A stretch of DNA of 64,000 nucleotides. It comes from Isoetes taiwanensis. Lineage: Eukaryota; Streptophyta; Lycopodiopsida; Isoetales; Isoetaceae. The notes below the pieces were generated by a model that ran no database searches, was not told the origin of the DNA, and worked only from the letters and a program-made list of their open reading frames with translations. Of this stretch, positions 46,991 through 56,360 are shown piece by piece (position 1 is the stretch's first letter; every line of letters begins with the position of its first letter). Position numbers and translations under genes: made by a program. Where the stretch lies: contig JAJEKV010000004.1 of assembly GCA_021234155.1 (NCBI GenBank), positions 5,454,109 through 5,518,108 of the forward strand, given 5' to 3'.

Positions 46991-47258
46991 TGTGACGTTC
47001 CATGTAAGTATACGGTATACGTATACCGTACCTGAGATGTCACCAAGGTATTGGGAACCATTGGGGATTAACTTAAAAGGGATTATTGACATTAAACCAA
47101 CCTAACTACACTAACTAATGGTATTAGTTAGCCAAGTAGGCTAGTTAGGATGTGCCACTTGGCCTCACTCGATTGGCCAAGGGCAGGTTGCCATCTTTGG
47201 GTGGCAAATTGAGCTCCCCATCCTAATTCTACCCAAATTCGAGTTTGGGAAGAGCAGA
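46991..47258 (+). repeat. Truncated 5' LTR
   Basis: 268 bp, 6 mismatches to 49811-50078 (about 98 percent identity by direct comparison), no gaps. Homology ends sharply at AGAGCAGA (47258), after which the acidic ORF sequence starts, so about 1.2 kb of LTR plus the primer site has been deleted. It contains a perfect 20-bp palindrome centred in TACGGTATACGTATACCGTA. Confidence 0.85.
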
Positions 47259-48469
47259 TGCTTGGGGATGACCGCCTTGCTGAAGACACGCTTCGAAATA
47301 TCCAGCACTGGGCTAAACACGTCCCCATTCTTCGGCTTGGCCGTCAGCAGACCTATTTTGAGGTCCGTTTTGCTTTGGCCATTCTTATGGACCAATATGT
47401 GGAGGCTGACTCCACTCCGTCAAAAAAGAGGAAGGTGCCCATTCCGGATGACCCGGAAGAAGATGAGCGCATAAACCACACTGATTTCGCCAGATGGAAG
47501 CAGCTCACCACCGACTAGCCCGTCGCCCGAACTCAGGGTCGCAAACTCGCCGGATTGGATGCACTTCCTCCAATCCTTCACAATAATCAAGAGTACCTGC
47601 TCCTTGACGATATTCTATGGGCGTACCACATGATTGCCGACATCTAGACTATGCGCAAGGACCTTGTCTTGTACGAGCTTGCGGAGTATTGTCAAGATGA
47701 TTTCATCGACTTCTCACCTCCTGATTACCCTCCACAGGTACAACAGTTACTTAGATTCCACCCTGAGGATCTAGAACCTGTTGAGACCTTGCTACAGCTG
47801 AGGCATCTCATGCTCCAAGATCCCTCTTCTCCACCACCTGAAGACGCTTTTGCAGCCATGGGGCCACACGTCCCTAACATTAACGATGTGGCCATACCAA
47901 TGGAAGAGGATGAAGAGGGGGAAGACCTTTATGACAATAAGGAGCATCTGAAGGAAGAGAAGGAAGAAGCCTACACAGAGCAGGTTCCCGTTAACCTTGA
48001 AGCGAAAGTGGCGACCTCCACGGATCCGGAGATAGTAGCTTTGAAGAACCATCTCACGAGGCTCTTCCTCTCAGCTTTCCGCCAAGGTCAGGTGCTATTC
48101 TTTGTTAGAGCACTCACTCCAGAGGCCGAGGCATCTTTTTGGGCATTGAAGGCTTTGTCCGCTATGGCCGGACACAGAAAGCTTCCTGCCAATCTCCATT
48201 CTGTGGTGCTTGTAAATCACGATTTAGCACTTGCTGCCTTAAGCCAAGACATTGCTGCCTGGATGAGCATGAAAATGCTCGTAGCAGCACCATTGGCTAC
48301 TGCCTTCCCTCTCGCAGTTGCTTCATCAGCCGCCCTCACCATCAGTCCCGGTGTCCCAGCGACAACCACCAGAGGCCCCTACAGATATGGACCAAGATGC
48401 AGGACCAAGTTCTTGAGCATCATTTGTTTTGAGTCTCATTGTTCGGCCTTGGGCCATTTTTATATATAA
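47258..48469 (+). pseudogene. Acidic ORF of unknown function inside a gypsy element
   Basis: The frame runs from about 47258 to 48469 with an in-frame stop near 47516, another near 47647 and a break; together about 400 codons. Visible parts are a helical N-terminal part (RNIQHWAKHVPILRLGRQQ, VRFALAILMDQYVEADSTPS), a basic KKRKVPIPDDPEEDE segment that resembles a nuclear localisation signal, YHMIADI, a proline-rich part (DFSPPDYPPQVQQLLRF), an acidic stretch (MEEDEEGEDLYDNKEHLKEE), and an alanine-rich C-terminus. There is no zinc knuckle, DTG or RT motif. It occupies the place of gag and pol N-terminus. I do not recognise it; a derived gag is the simplest guess. Confidence 0.45.
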
Positions 48470-48569
48470 TATTCATATAGGCAATTTTATGCCCATTGAT
48501 AAATAAAAACTATAGTCTTCTTGTATTTATTGTTTTCTTTTCGTTGACCACATGTACCCATTGCAATGA

Positions 48570-49374
48570 TATTTCCACTCTTGCAAGTGAATTTAAGAAG
48601 GCTATTAAACAATCTCTTCCAATGAATCCTGAGTTCATAGAAATATGGATCAGCCTTTCTAAGGAGGCCAGGACAGATAAGAAGAGGGACACATTTAAGC
48701 ATTATAAGAAGGACGGTAATCTTTTATATTACCGAGATAAGTTATGTGTACCCGACTCATCAGGAGTTAGAAGGCTTATTCTCCATGACACACATAACAG
48801 TCCTATTGTGGGTCACGCCGGATTCATGAAACATATTTCAAGATAAGATCCAGTTACTTTTGGCCTGGTATGAAGAAACATATTGCACGCTACATTAAAC
48901 AGTGCCAGCTTTGCCAACAGACAAAGGCAGAGCAACTCAGAACACCAGGTACACTGGAGCCTTTGAACATCCCCAATGCGAAATGGGAAGTCATTACCAT
49001 AGACTTCATTGTGAGTCTCCCACGCATACTTCGTGGATTTGATGCCTTGATGGTGGTAGTTGATAAGCTTTCTAAAATGGCACATTTCTTGCCATGTCGC
49101 ACCACCAACACTGTCTTGGATACAACACTTCTATTTTCCAAGGATATCTTTAATGCCACACACCATTATTTCGGATCGTGACCCAAAATTTCTTAGTGCT
49201 TTTTGGAAGGACTTCTTCAGTACTATACAAACCAAGCTTGCCATGAGTACCGCCTATCACCCTCAGACAGATGGGCAGTCAGAACGCACCAATAAAATTA
49301 TTGAGGATATGCTACGAATCCGGGGAGGATTGCATTTAAGCATCTTAGGTCGCAACCGTCTCCAGCTAAAATAG
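48570..49374 (+). pseudogene. Gypsy integrase, frameshifted
   Basis: The integrase N-terminal H2C2 domain is at 48700-48930 (LILHDTHNSPIVGHAGFMKH, then HIARYIKQCQLCQQTKAEQL). The core follows with WEVITIDFIVSLPRILRGFD and VDKLSKMAHFLPC, then after a frameshift near 49180 SDRDPKFLSAFWKDFF and STAYHPQTDGQSERTNKIIE. The three acidic catalytic positions are placed as in Ty3/gypsy integrases, the last glutamate being in SERTN. Frameshifts at about 48845 and 49180 and loss of the C-terminal part after 49320 inactivate it. Upstream RT and RNase H are missing. Confidence 0.85.
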
Positions 49375-49810
49375 GAACAATGCCATTCCTTACGCCGCGA
49401 CGACTTGCAAGCCCTAGGCATTATAGGATTCACTTCATATTAGTCTTTTTATTATTTCTTTTATTAAGGGGGTGGTCCCTTCAACCACAACTTTCTATAA
49501 TCAATTTGACTTCTCACGTATTGATATTCTGCAGGAGCATCTGCAGTTGAAAAACTCACTTTCAGGAGTCATGTTATGTTTTCTTAAGTTATCTGTATCT
49601 TTATGGTCCACTGAGGACCTTGTTGTCATGCATAATCAGTGTGTTAAGTCATGGTGCGAAGGGACTTTGGTCCATAACTTTGATCGTTTATGATCTTTTT
49701 GTAATCTCCTATATTTTATAATAAACTGTCTACTATTTTATATCTTTTACTAATGATTCTTTCGTCCATCCTTAATGCTGAGGACAACATTATTCCAAGG
49801 GGGGGTAGAA

Positions 49811-51305
49811 TGTGACGTTCCATGTAAGTATACGGTATACGTATACCGTACCTGACACGTCACCAAGGTATTGGGAACAATTGGGGATTAACTTAAGAGG
49901 GATTATTGACATTAAACCAACCTAACTACACTAACTAATGGTATTAGTTAGCCAAGTAGGCTAGTTAGGATGTGCCACTTGGCCTCACTCGATTGGCCAA
50001 GGGAAGGTTGCAATCTTTGGGTGGCAAATTGAGCTCCCCATCCTAATTCTACCCAAATTCGAGTTTGGGAAGAGCAGAGGAAGGAGGAAGCTGTCATAAC
50101 CTAACACCTGAGCAGTTCTATGGATGTTCTTCGAGACAACGGGTCCAGCCAGGACACATGTCAGTTTCTATGTAGTTGTGTGCTATTCTAACCCTTGTTT
50201 GAGGTGGATGGATGATTAGATTCTATGTTATGATCTATTTATGATGATTATGGATGTTGTATCAGATTCTGTTCTCTCTTTCTGTTCCTCCTGTGATGTA
50301 TGGGTTTAAGGGGGGTAGAGACCTGAAAGCTATTTAGATTTAGTGATGTTCCTAGCTAGAACCTCTTAAATCCCAGTAAATGCGGCATGTGCACAAGAGC
50401 CCACCTAGCTGTGGATGCTATGATGTGATTCAGCACCAGACAACGAGTATGATGGTGAAACGGGGGTGGGGTCTTGCCACTAGCGCGGCTACAGGACTCC
50501 TACAGTGTGCTAGGCTTATAGCCGGTCACGGAGAGGGCCGGGTATGGGTCTGACACTTCCTGGGTCGTAGGCGTCGAGCCAATATGATTGGGCATCCTGG
50601 GCTCGAACGGGCAGGTGAGCCGGCCTTTAGATTTAGGGGAGTAAGACGGGTACGAACACGGGGGTCACTGAGGGGGCACGCGTTCTCTAGCACACCTAGG
50701 GATTCGTCATACTCGGGGAAGGGACGCCTCTCCGACCTGCCTCGGACCGGGGAGATGTAACCCGGAGTAGTTCCATAGGGTGATTCCATGGAATTGCGTC
50801 TCCGGAAGGCTACAATCACGCCATAGCATGTTCCAGCCTATCTGCAAAGTGTGCACAGGAGGGACGAATGGAGTGGACTACCCTAGCCATTGTTCTATGC
50901 CAGCCCACGCCATTGTTATGATTCCGTCTGTTGTTACCTGGAGGCCCTGACTGTCAGTTGATTCCCATGAGTCTGAGCCGGGGTAGAGCCCTTATTCATG
51001 ACGCATTTCCTTTGATATGTTAGTATTCCGTTGTATTCATATTGATGGTGATGGGCCACCCTTCGCGGTGGTATATTATTATTTGTGTTGTTGCCAGGTG
51101 CTAACCTTGTATGTACGCTTCCGCTATTAGGAATCCCATCGAAGGCTGGGACGAATGACACCTCCGTGTCCTTCACCCGGACACTTGCCATCACAAGTGG
51201 TCCGAGTCAGACGGAGGGCCTTTCTATGGTGGTGTGGTCGCCTAGAAGAGGGGATTTCCCGTATGTATACGATCAGAACATCTTATAGGTTCGGGGAGCG
51301 CCACA
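49811..51305 (+). repeat. Full-length 3' LTR (1495 bp)
   Basis: It begins directly after the polypurine tract, TGTGACGTTCCATGTAAG, and ends GAGCGCCACA. It has the same terminal GTATAC palindromes as the solo LTRs and shares a 3' half with 43195-43741 and with the 20043-20121 stub (TGTAG.CGCC, GGGGAATT/GGGGATTT). CACCTCCGTGTCC and GGTATATTATT blocks are common to several copies here, so several members of one LTR family lie in this window. Confidence 0.82.
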
Positions 51306-52380
51306 ATACCTTCCCTAATGTATTTGTAAATGGTAGATCTCCCTTGAACATGATGCCTTATCATGTTATGAAGAAGCATGGCCTTGAAGTAGACAATAGA
51401 TCTTTTCTTTTGTTGAAATCCTTCTCTAATGCCAAGATAGCACCTCTTGAAATAGAACAAAGGTTCCTGTTAATACAAAGAGCATAATTGTGGATGTTAA
51501 CTTCATGTGGTTGCTTTTGAAGATGTAGGAGAGGATGTAGACATTTATGACCACTTGCTAAGAAGGAGATGGATGGCTACTGTTGACGCAAGACCTGTTT
51601 GGTCTCAAGGGAGATGTACCATCTCAAATGGCTCCCAAGTAGCCGCAATTTACAATCAAAATGGCTCTTATGGTTCAAGTGAAGAAGTACACTTCATCAA
51701 GGATCTTATAGGTTGGCAGCTGCAAAAGCAAAGAAATGTAATATGATTCCTTTGGTTATGGAGAGTGCACCATCTCTCAAGGAAGGTAAGGAAGGTTTTC
51801 TACTTTCCAAAAAATTGAATGTTGCATCATCTGCTGCTATGCTAAAGAATCCTCCTAATAACTTTTGGCTAAGGTAGGGAGGATCCACCCTCAAATCACC
51901 TCTAATGTGGCATACCACAAGGCTCTAATTGCAGGCCTCGAAGAAGCCAAAGCCATGGACATTTTTGACATACATGTTTATGATGATTTTCAACTAGTGT
52001 GCAGGTAGGTTTGTGGTGAATATCAGACCAAGAATAATGACATGGAGGCCCTAAGGAATCAAGTCATGGGTGTGCTTGCAAGATTTACTTGTGGAAGGTC
52101 ACTCATATCCCAAGGGAGCAAAATTGGGAGGCTGATGCTTTGTGCAAGTACATTCTAATGTCACATCTATATGAGGGAGCTATATCAGAGGATGATCCCG
52201 AGGAGGATGAGGCCAAAGAGCTTTGTCCTATTCTGGTCATAAGTGCATTAAATGATGATCAAACTCAAGAGATCACCATTACCAAAAAGGTTAAGCAAAG
52301 AACATTGTTTGTTGGGGATATGTTTGCCACTCAAGACAAAGAAGAGATTTTTGATGGGAGATGGGATGCGATATAGTAGT

Positions 52381-53122
52381 AATATCCCATTAACAAGGTA
52401 CTGGCAACCCCCTCAATTGAGGGACATGATATTTCTCCAAAAATGACCTAAGATCTTTGCATGGTCATTGAATGAAGCTTAGCATCCAATTCTTCAACGA
52501 TCTCTTAGGTGTATCATGATGATCCGTGCTCCTTTCACGGCCACAACCATGACCAATCACACCACAAGATTGCTAGGAATTTGAGTGTCCCCCATGACTC
52601 CAGTTTGTTTGCCTCTTCCAGATGCAGAAACACCATTTTATCTTCATCGGTTTCCCATCAAGTGGGACATCCATGCACACCTGGGAGCCTCTTCTGTCAG
52701 AGTCAGACTCCTCTGCCCTTTGCCATAGCCTTTTGCAAAAAGTTTGCAAAAAAGGCCTACGTTCTCATTGCTCCTTCAAATAGAACTCATGCAAGCCCTT
52801 GCCCTTCCTGCTGCCAGCAAAGCCATCGCAAATGCAAATATCTGGCATCGGGAATGCTATTGCTCCGCTGCACCATGCCGACATACCCAATCCCACGACA
52901 TGCAATGGCTTGGCTTGAAAGTAAAGTTTTTCTCGCATACCATGTGTCAAACAAATTTCAAGAGAGAACTATGCTGCATGCCATGCCCTGAGATGCCGCT
53001 ATCTAGATAGGGTATAAAGGAAACAAATCTACCCCATCTAAATTACATAAGAAGGAAAAAGCTTTCATTCCAACCAAAAAAAAAAGGGAAGTTTAAAAAA
53101 AACTTTAGTTTGATAGAAGCCA
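52381..53122. other. Unassigned sequence after the gypsy RNase H
   Basis: No integrase or other coding was recognised. The open frames at 52509-52991 are rich in cysteine, histidine and serine but show no conserved motif, and I do not treat them as a gene. Confidence 0.4.
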
Positions 53123-53228
53123 TTTTCTTTTTCTTTTTCTTTTTCTTTTTCTTTTTCTTTTTCTTTTTCTTTTTCTTTTTCTTTTTCTTTTTCTTTTTCT
53201 TTTTCTTTTTCTTTTTCTTTTTCTTTTC
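53123..53228 (+). repeat. TTTTTC hexanucleotide microsatellite
   Basis: About 17 nearly perfect copies of TTTTTC. It directly precedes the inverted-repeat element at 53236, and a related AAAAAG run follows the similar right end at 58717. Confidence 0.92.
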
Positions 53229-53235
53229 TCCTTTT

Positions 53236-53737
53236 GGGTTGCCCCTAAGGGGGTAAACCCTCGCTCATATAGGTTTCCGGCATATTCTAAGTATATGCTA
53301 GAATATGCCTAGGATATGCCGGAAACTACTCCAAACTTACTGTTGCCTGTAAACTGGCAGTCGCTAGTGTTGCTGGGCAGCCGTAGTGCAAACTGGCTAA
53401 CCGGCACTGCCATGCCATTGTGGGCAGTTGAATATGGAGGCTCAGTGCTCACTTTCCCGGCTGCGAAGTAGCAATTGCCCTCGCATTACAACGTGGGAGC
53501 AAAAAGATTGGTGAGCCATAGACCTTAATAGACTACCACTTAATGATCTAATTCTCTTCAAATCTTAGTTAAAAAAAACTAAAACAAGGTGCTGCGCACG
53601 GAGGGTTGCCCTCCGTGACCCGAGAGTGAAATGGCTTAAATCACACTTCAAAGTCATGTTTTCGAGCATATACTGACATATACTTGGAATATGCCACAAA
53701 CCCACATGGATGAGGGTTTTCCCATTAGGGGCAACCC
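53236..53737. mobile_element. Short inverted-repeat element (GGGTTGCCCC family)
   Basis: The left end is GGGTTGCCCCTAAGGGGG, TAAACCCTCG. The right end is the inverted counterpart, ending ATTAGGGGCAACCC. The inverted similarity continues inward through the GGCATATTC..AAGTATATG words for about 70 bp. It is flanked by TTTT and AAAA, which may belong to the termini. At 502 bp without coding it has the size of a MITE. The flanking host sequence (AACTTTAGTTTGATAGAAGC at 53101 and TAGACTACCACTTAATGATC near 53529) is contiguous at 58735-58790, supporting insertion at this point. Confidence 0.6.
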
Positions 53738-56221
53738 AAAAAACTGGACTCAAACATATCAGTGGAATGCTATTTCCATGCCCAATTCATAATTCATAAG
53801 GCAAGGCATTCAAATACGCTAATAACTCACAAATTGAATGTTGCAAATAGGAAAAAGAAACACAATCCATTGGTTCCATTCAAACCTTGAACATATCGAA
53901 AGACGAGAAGCAAGAATGATGATTTCGTTGGTGTTTTAGTTTTCTTTATCGGGGCTCAACACATGCACGCACTGTAGCCCGGTTCTCCAAGATTCAAGGA
54001 ATTCGATTTTTTATTGCTATTTTTGTTTTCTAAATTTGAAATTGCCACCAAGATTTCCAACCACCTTTATTGATTTTCGTACTAAATTGGGGGACAAAAG
54101 GGACATCGAAAATGAGACACCCCAGTGTGCAGACATTTGTTTGGTTCTAAAACTACAAGGTTGAATCCATTATTAATGTTCGACATTTTATGGTAGAGTA
54201 TATCTCTCAATTTTGAATGGCGTGGAAGACGATCTTGAATATGTGGGATTTGAACCCACATTATGCCAGATAACTTTATTTATACTTACTCCATATATCA
54301 TAACCATCATAACTGTATTTAAAGGCACCGATTTAAATAACGTGTTTAAAATAATCCCAGTTATGTAAAACTGCCTTCTTAATGAATGACCCATAATCAT
54401 TTTCTTTGCGAAGGCTTGTATCATGAATCTATGTTTTTGTTTCTAGCATTTTCTTCAAGCCAATGTGGTTGTTTAGAACTTGGCGATACAAACATATGGC
54501 AAAGAAATCGTAATCACGTTGCTTGCCTAGGAGTAACAATTTACTTCTTATATTCTATGATATGATATAACAATAACCTTAGCTACAAGGCTTTTCTAAA
54601 ATGCTACAAACCACGGAAAGAAATGCCATTATATCCTATACGTCTTGTTTAAGGAGCCGCACCACACTTTGGAGCACATGTTCATGCAATGTGATCTGTT
54701 TGAAGAAGAGTTAAACAACACACGCAATTCAAAATCATCTACTTATACTAAACCATTAATTGTTGCAGGTTGGCTAGTTTGAAAGGCTGATTTGCTTCAA
54801 AACGCACTCCAACTGTTTATAGTTGCGTTCATTATGTTTTATGGCCCTCCCTTTCACTAGCTGGAAACCACCCTTTCTTCTTTCTTCCTGCGGGGAGTCT
54901 TTCTTTTGTCGCTAAAGTATTGAGATTAAGAGCTGGCATGACTTGTCTCATTCTCTTCATTCTGGATCCAGACCATACTTCGTCATAGCATAGAAGGTGA
55001 ATAAGAAGAAGGACAAGCGTCGCTTCAGCAGGAGAGGAGGGATTGGAACCCTTAACCCGTGGTTTTGGAGACAGTGTGCAGAAGCCATAGCCAAGTCCGG
55101 CGGATAGCGTTTGTGTAGCAGCTGATAATGGGGCTGGATGACCGACCATTTACAGGCAGCAGCCAGTTTTTAGCAGTCATCAGCATATGCTAGGTATATG
55201 CCAGCATATACTTGAATATGCCCACATACCCACATAAACGAGGGTTTGGCCCCCTAGGGGCAACCCAAAAACATGTTAATGATAAGGCAACAATGTTATT
55301 ATGGTTAAATTAGTTATATGCTTCTATGTCTCTATTTAGGTTCAATTAGTTATGTGCATCTATGCCTCTATTCAATACCCAATTAGGCTATTAAGATATT
55401 CTTTAGAAGAACCTTCTTAGGTCCTCAAATGTATCCTAGACAATAGCAACATTCTCTTTTGGTTAAGTCCCAACCGTACTATTATAGTCATGTTACTATT
55501 TTAGTCTATTTGGGTTATGGCAACTTACAATTATGCATTGGGTTATCGCGAGAATGTTGCATAGGAGCAAACATTCATTTTTTGTTTTAATCTAACAATC
55601 GACTATTATTTTAAGCAAATTCCAATATTTAAATTTGATAAAGGGAGCCATACAGATTTCTACTATCCAAGGGAAAAGTCTTCAAATATATGCTTCAATT
55701 CCTAGTGGCAAATGCTTCAATTCTTAAAGGAAAATGTTCAAAGTTTTTTAATTCTAAGATATGTGACAAAACTATAGCTAACTTGTTTGTATTTTAATGC
55801 TAATGAATCAACGGTCTTGTTAACATTCATATACATTTGTGCTAACAAAGATTTGCTCTATATTGAGTCTTGCTCAATCTATCACCTTTCTATTTTACAA
55901 CTCCTATACCATGTCCATGGACATGACCATGTCCCTTCTCAATATGTTGTCTTTCTAAGCTTAGATGGTACACAACTTAATTGTGTTTGGGGGATCCAAA
56001 ATCTCCACTTTCAACGCAAATAACCAGAATCTAGTTCAATCTGTAAGTATAGTTCCCACCTTTTTACTTCATCTTTTCTAAAAGAGTTGGCATAAATCTT
56101 GCTTCAAGCTTAGCTTTTGCAATTCCTACATACTATAACAGCAAATATGTGTTGTCAAGGTTGTCATTTCGCTGCAGAAATAAAGCAAATAACGCATAAG
56201 GAAAAATAGCAAACCCAAGGC
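53738..56221. other. Unassigned sequence with tRNA-like and LINE fragments
   Basis: Mostly AT-rich without recognisable genes. A T-arm-like TGTGGGTTCAAATCCCACA occurs on the minus strand near 54245-54263. A short LINE zinc-domain-like stretch (EPHHTLEHMFMQCDLFEEE) is on the plus strand at about 54650-54712. A second tRNA-like T-arm (AGGGTTCCAATCCCT, minus) is near 55032-55046. The right-end repeat at 55102-55266 is listed separately. Confidence 0.4.
55102..55266. repeat. Right-end copy of the GGGTTGCCCC family
   Basis: It runs from GGATAGCGTTTGTGTAGCAG to CCTAGGGGCAACCC, nearly the same as 58568-58717, including the GCATATGCTAGGTATATGCC block. The end forms a 7-bp hairpin (TTGCCCC / GGGGCAA). 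No left end was found for this copy. Confidence 0.6.
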
Positions 56222-56225
56222 TTAC

Positions 56226-56360
56226 ACACTTGTCACGGTCTGTTCTGTTGAACATGTTACATGGATCCAGTTGCAAGGATCTGCTGCATTTTTATCCCAG
56301 CTTGACAAAGGATTCTGTGGATCTGCTAGGCTTTGCTTAAAGGCCCAGAGCGCATAAACT
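56226..56360 (-). pseudogene. Orphan exon: LRR N-terminal domain of a receptor-like protein
   Basis: The minus strand reads YALWAFKQSLADPQNPLSSW then DPCNWIHVTCSTEQTVTSV, the LRRNT_2 cap of plant leucine-rich-repeat receptor kinases and short LRR proteins (SERK-type). The exon is bounded by TTTCTACTAG, a good 3' splice site, at 56361, and by GTAAGC at 56225-56220, a good 5' splice site. In that family an intron follows this very position. No LRR repeats, transmembrane segment or kinase exons were found downstream on the minus strand, and no signal peptide exon upstream. It is either a relic or an exon of a gene broken up by insertions. Confidence 0.65.

Larger units (their letters stand above)
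46991..51305 (+). mobile_element. Ty3/gypsy element with truncated 5' LTR and full 3' LTR
   Basis: It begins TGTGACGTTCCATG at 46991 and ends GAGCGCCACA at 51305. The flanks ATATC (46986-46990) and ATACC (51306-51310) are a probable 5-bp duplication with one change. The 5' LTR keeps only its first 268 bp (46991-47258), which match 49811-50078 with 6 differences and no gaps. Inside are an unrecognised acidic ORF (47258-48469), an integrase (about 48570-49374), and a polypurine tract (CCAAGGGGGGG) just before the 3' LTR. RT and RNase H are absent. It interrupts the gag-protease region of the 45568-52380 element, whose coding resumes right after 51305. Confidence 0.85.
45568..52380 (+). mobile_element. 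Ty3/gypsy element: gag, zinc knuckle, protease, RNase H; interrupted
   Basis: Gag-like coding starts near 45583 (MPYQFELNVPVPLPTFDSSM) and runs in shifted frames to about 46324. A CCHC knuckle pair follows near 46391-46470 (CPKCNRKGHFERECH, then CAFCKEVGH). At 46554-46832 is a protease-leading linker. The element is split at 46991 by another retrotransposon and resumes at 51306 with protease (VNGRSPLNMMPYHVMKKHGL). From about 51890 to 52376 is an RNase HI-like domain (KALIAGLEEAKAMDIFDIHV, WKVTHIPREQNWEADALC) with an acidic tail. RT is missing between protease and RNase H (51480-51880 does not read as RT) and no integrase follows. The RNase H type recalls Tat-like gypsy elements; the clade is not proven. 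Confidence 0.75.

Noticed and set aside
52509-53010. 160-codon Cys/His-rich plus-strand frame
   Set aside because: No regular spacing of Cys/His, no homologous block, and an overlapping frame is equally open.
53123-53228. Possible CRISPR-like or regulatory array
   Set aside because: It is a simple TTTTTC microsatellite without spacers; prokaryotic systems are not expected here.
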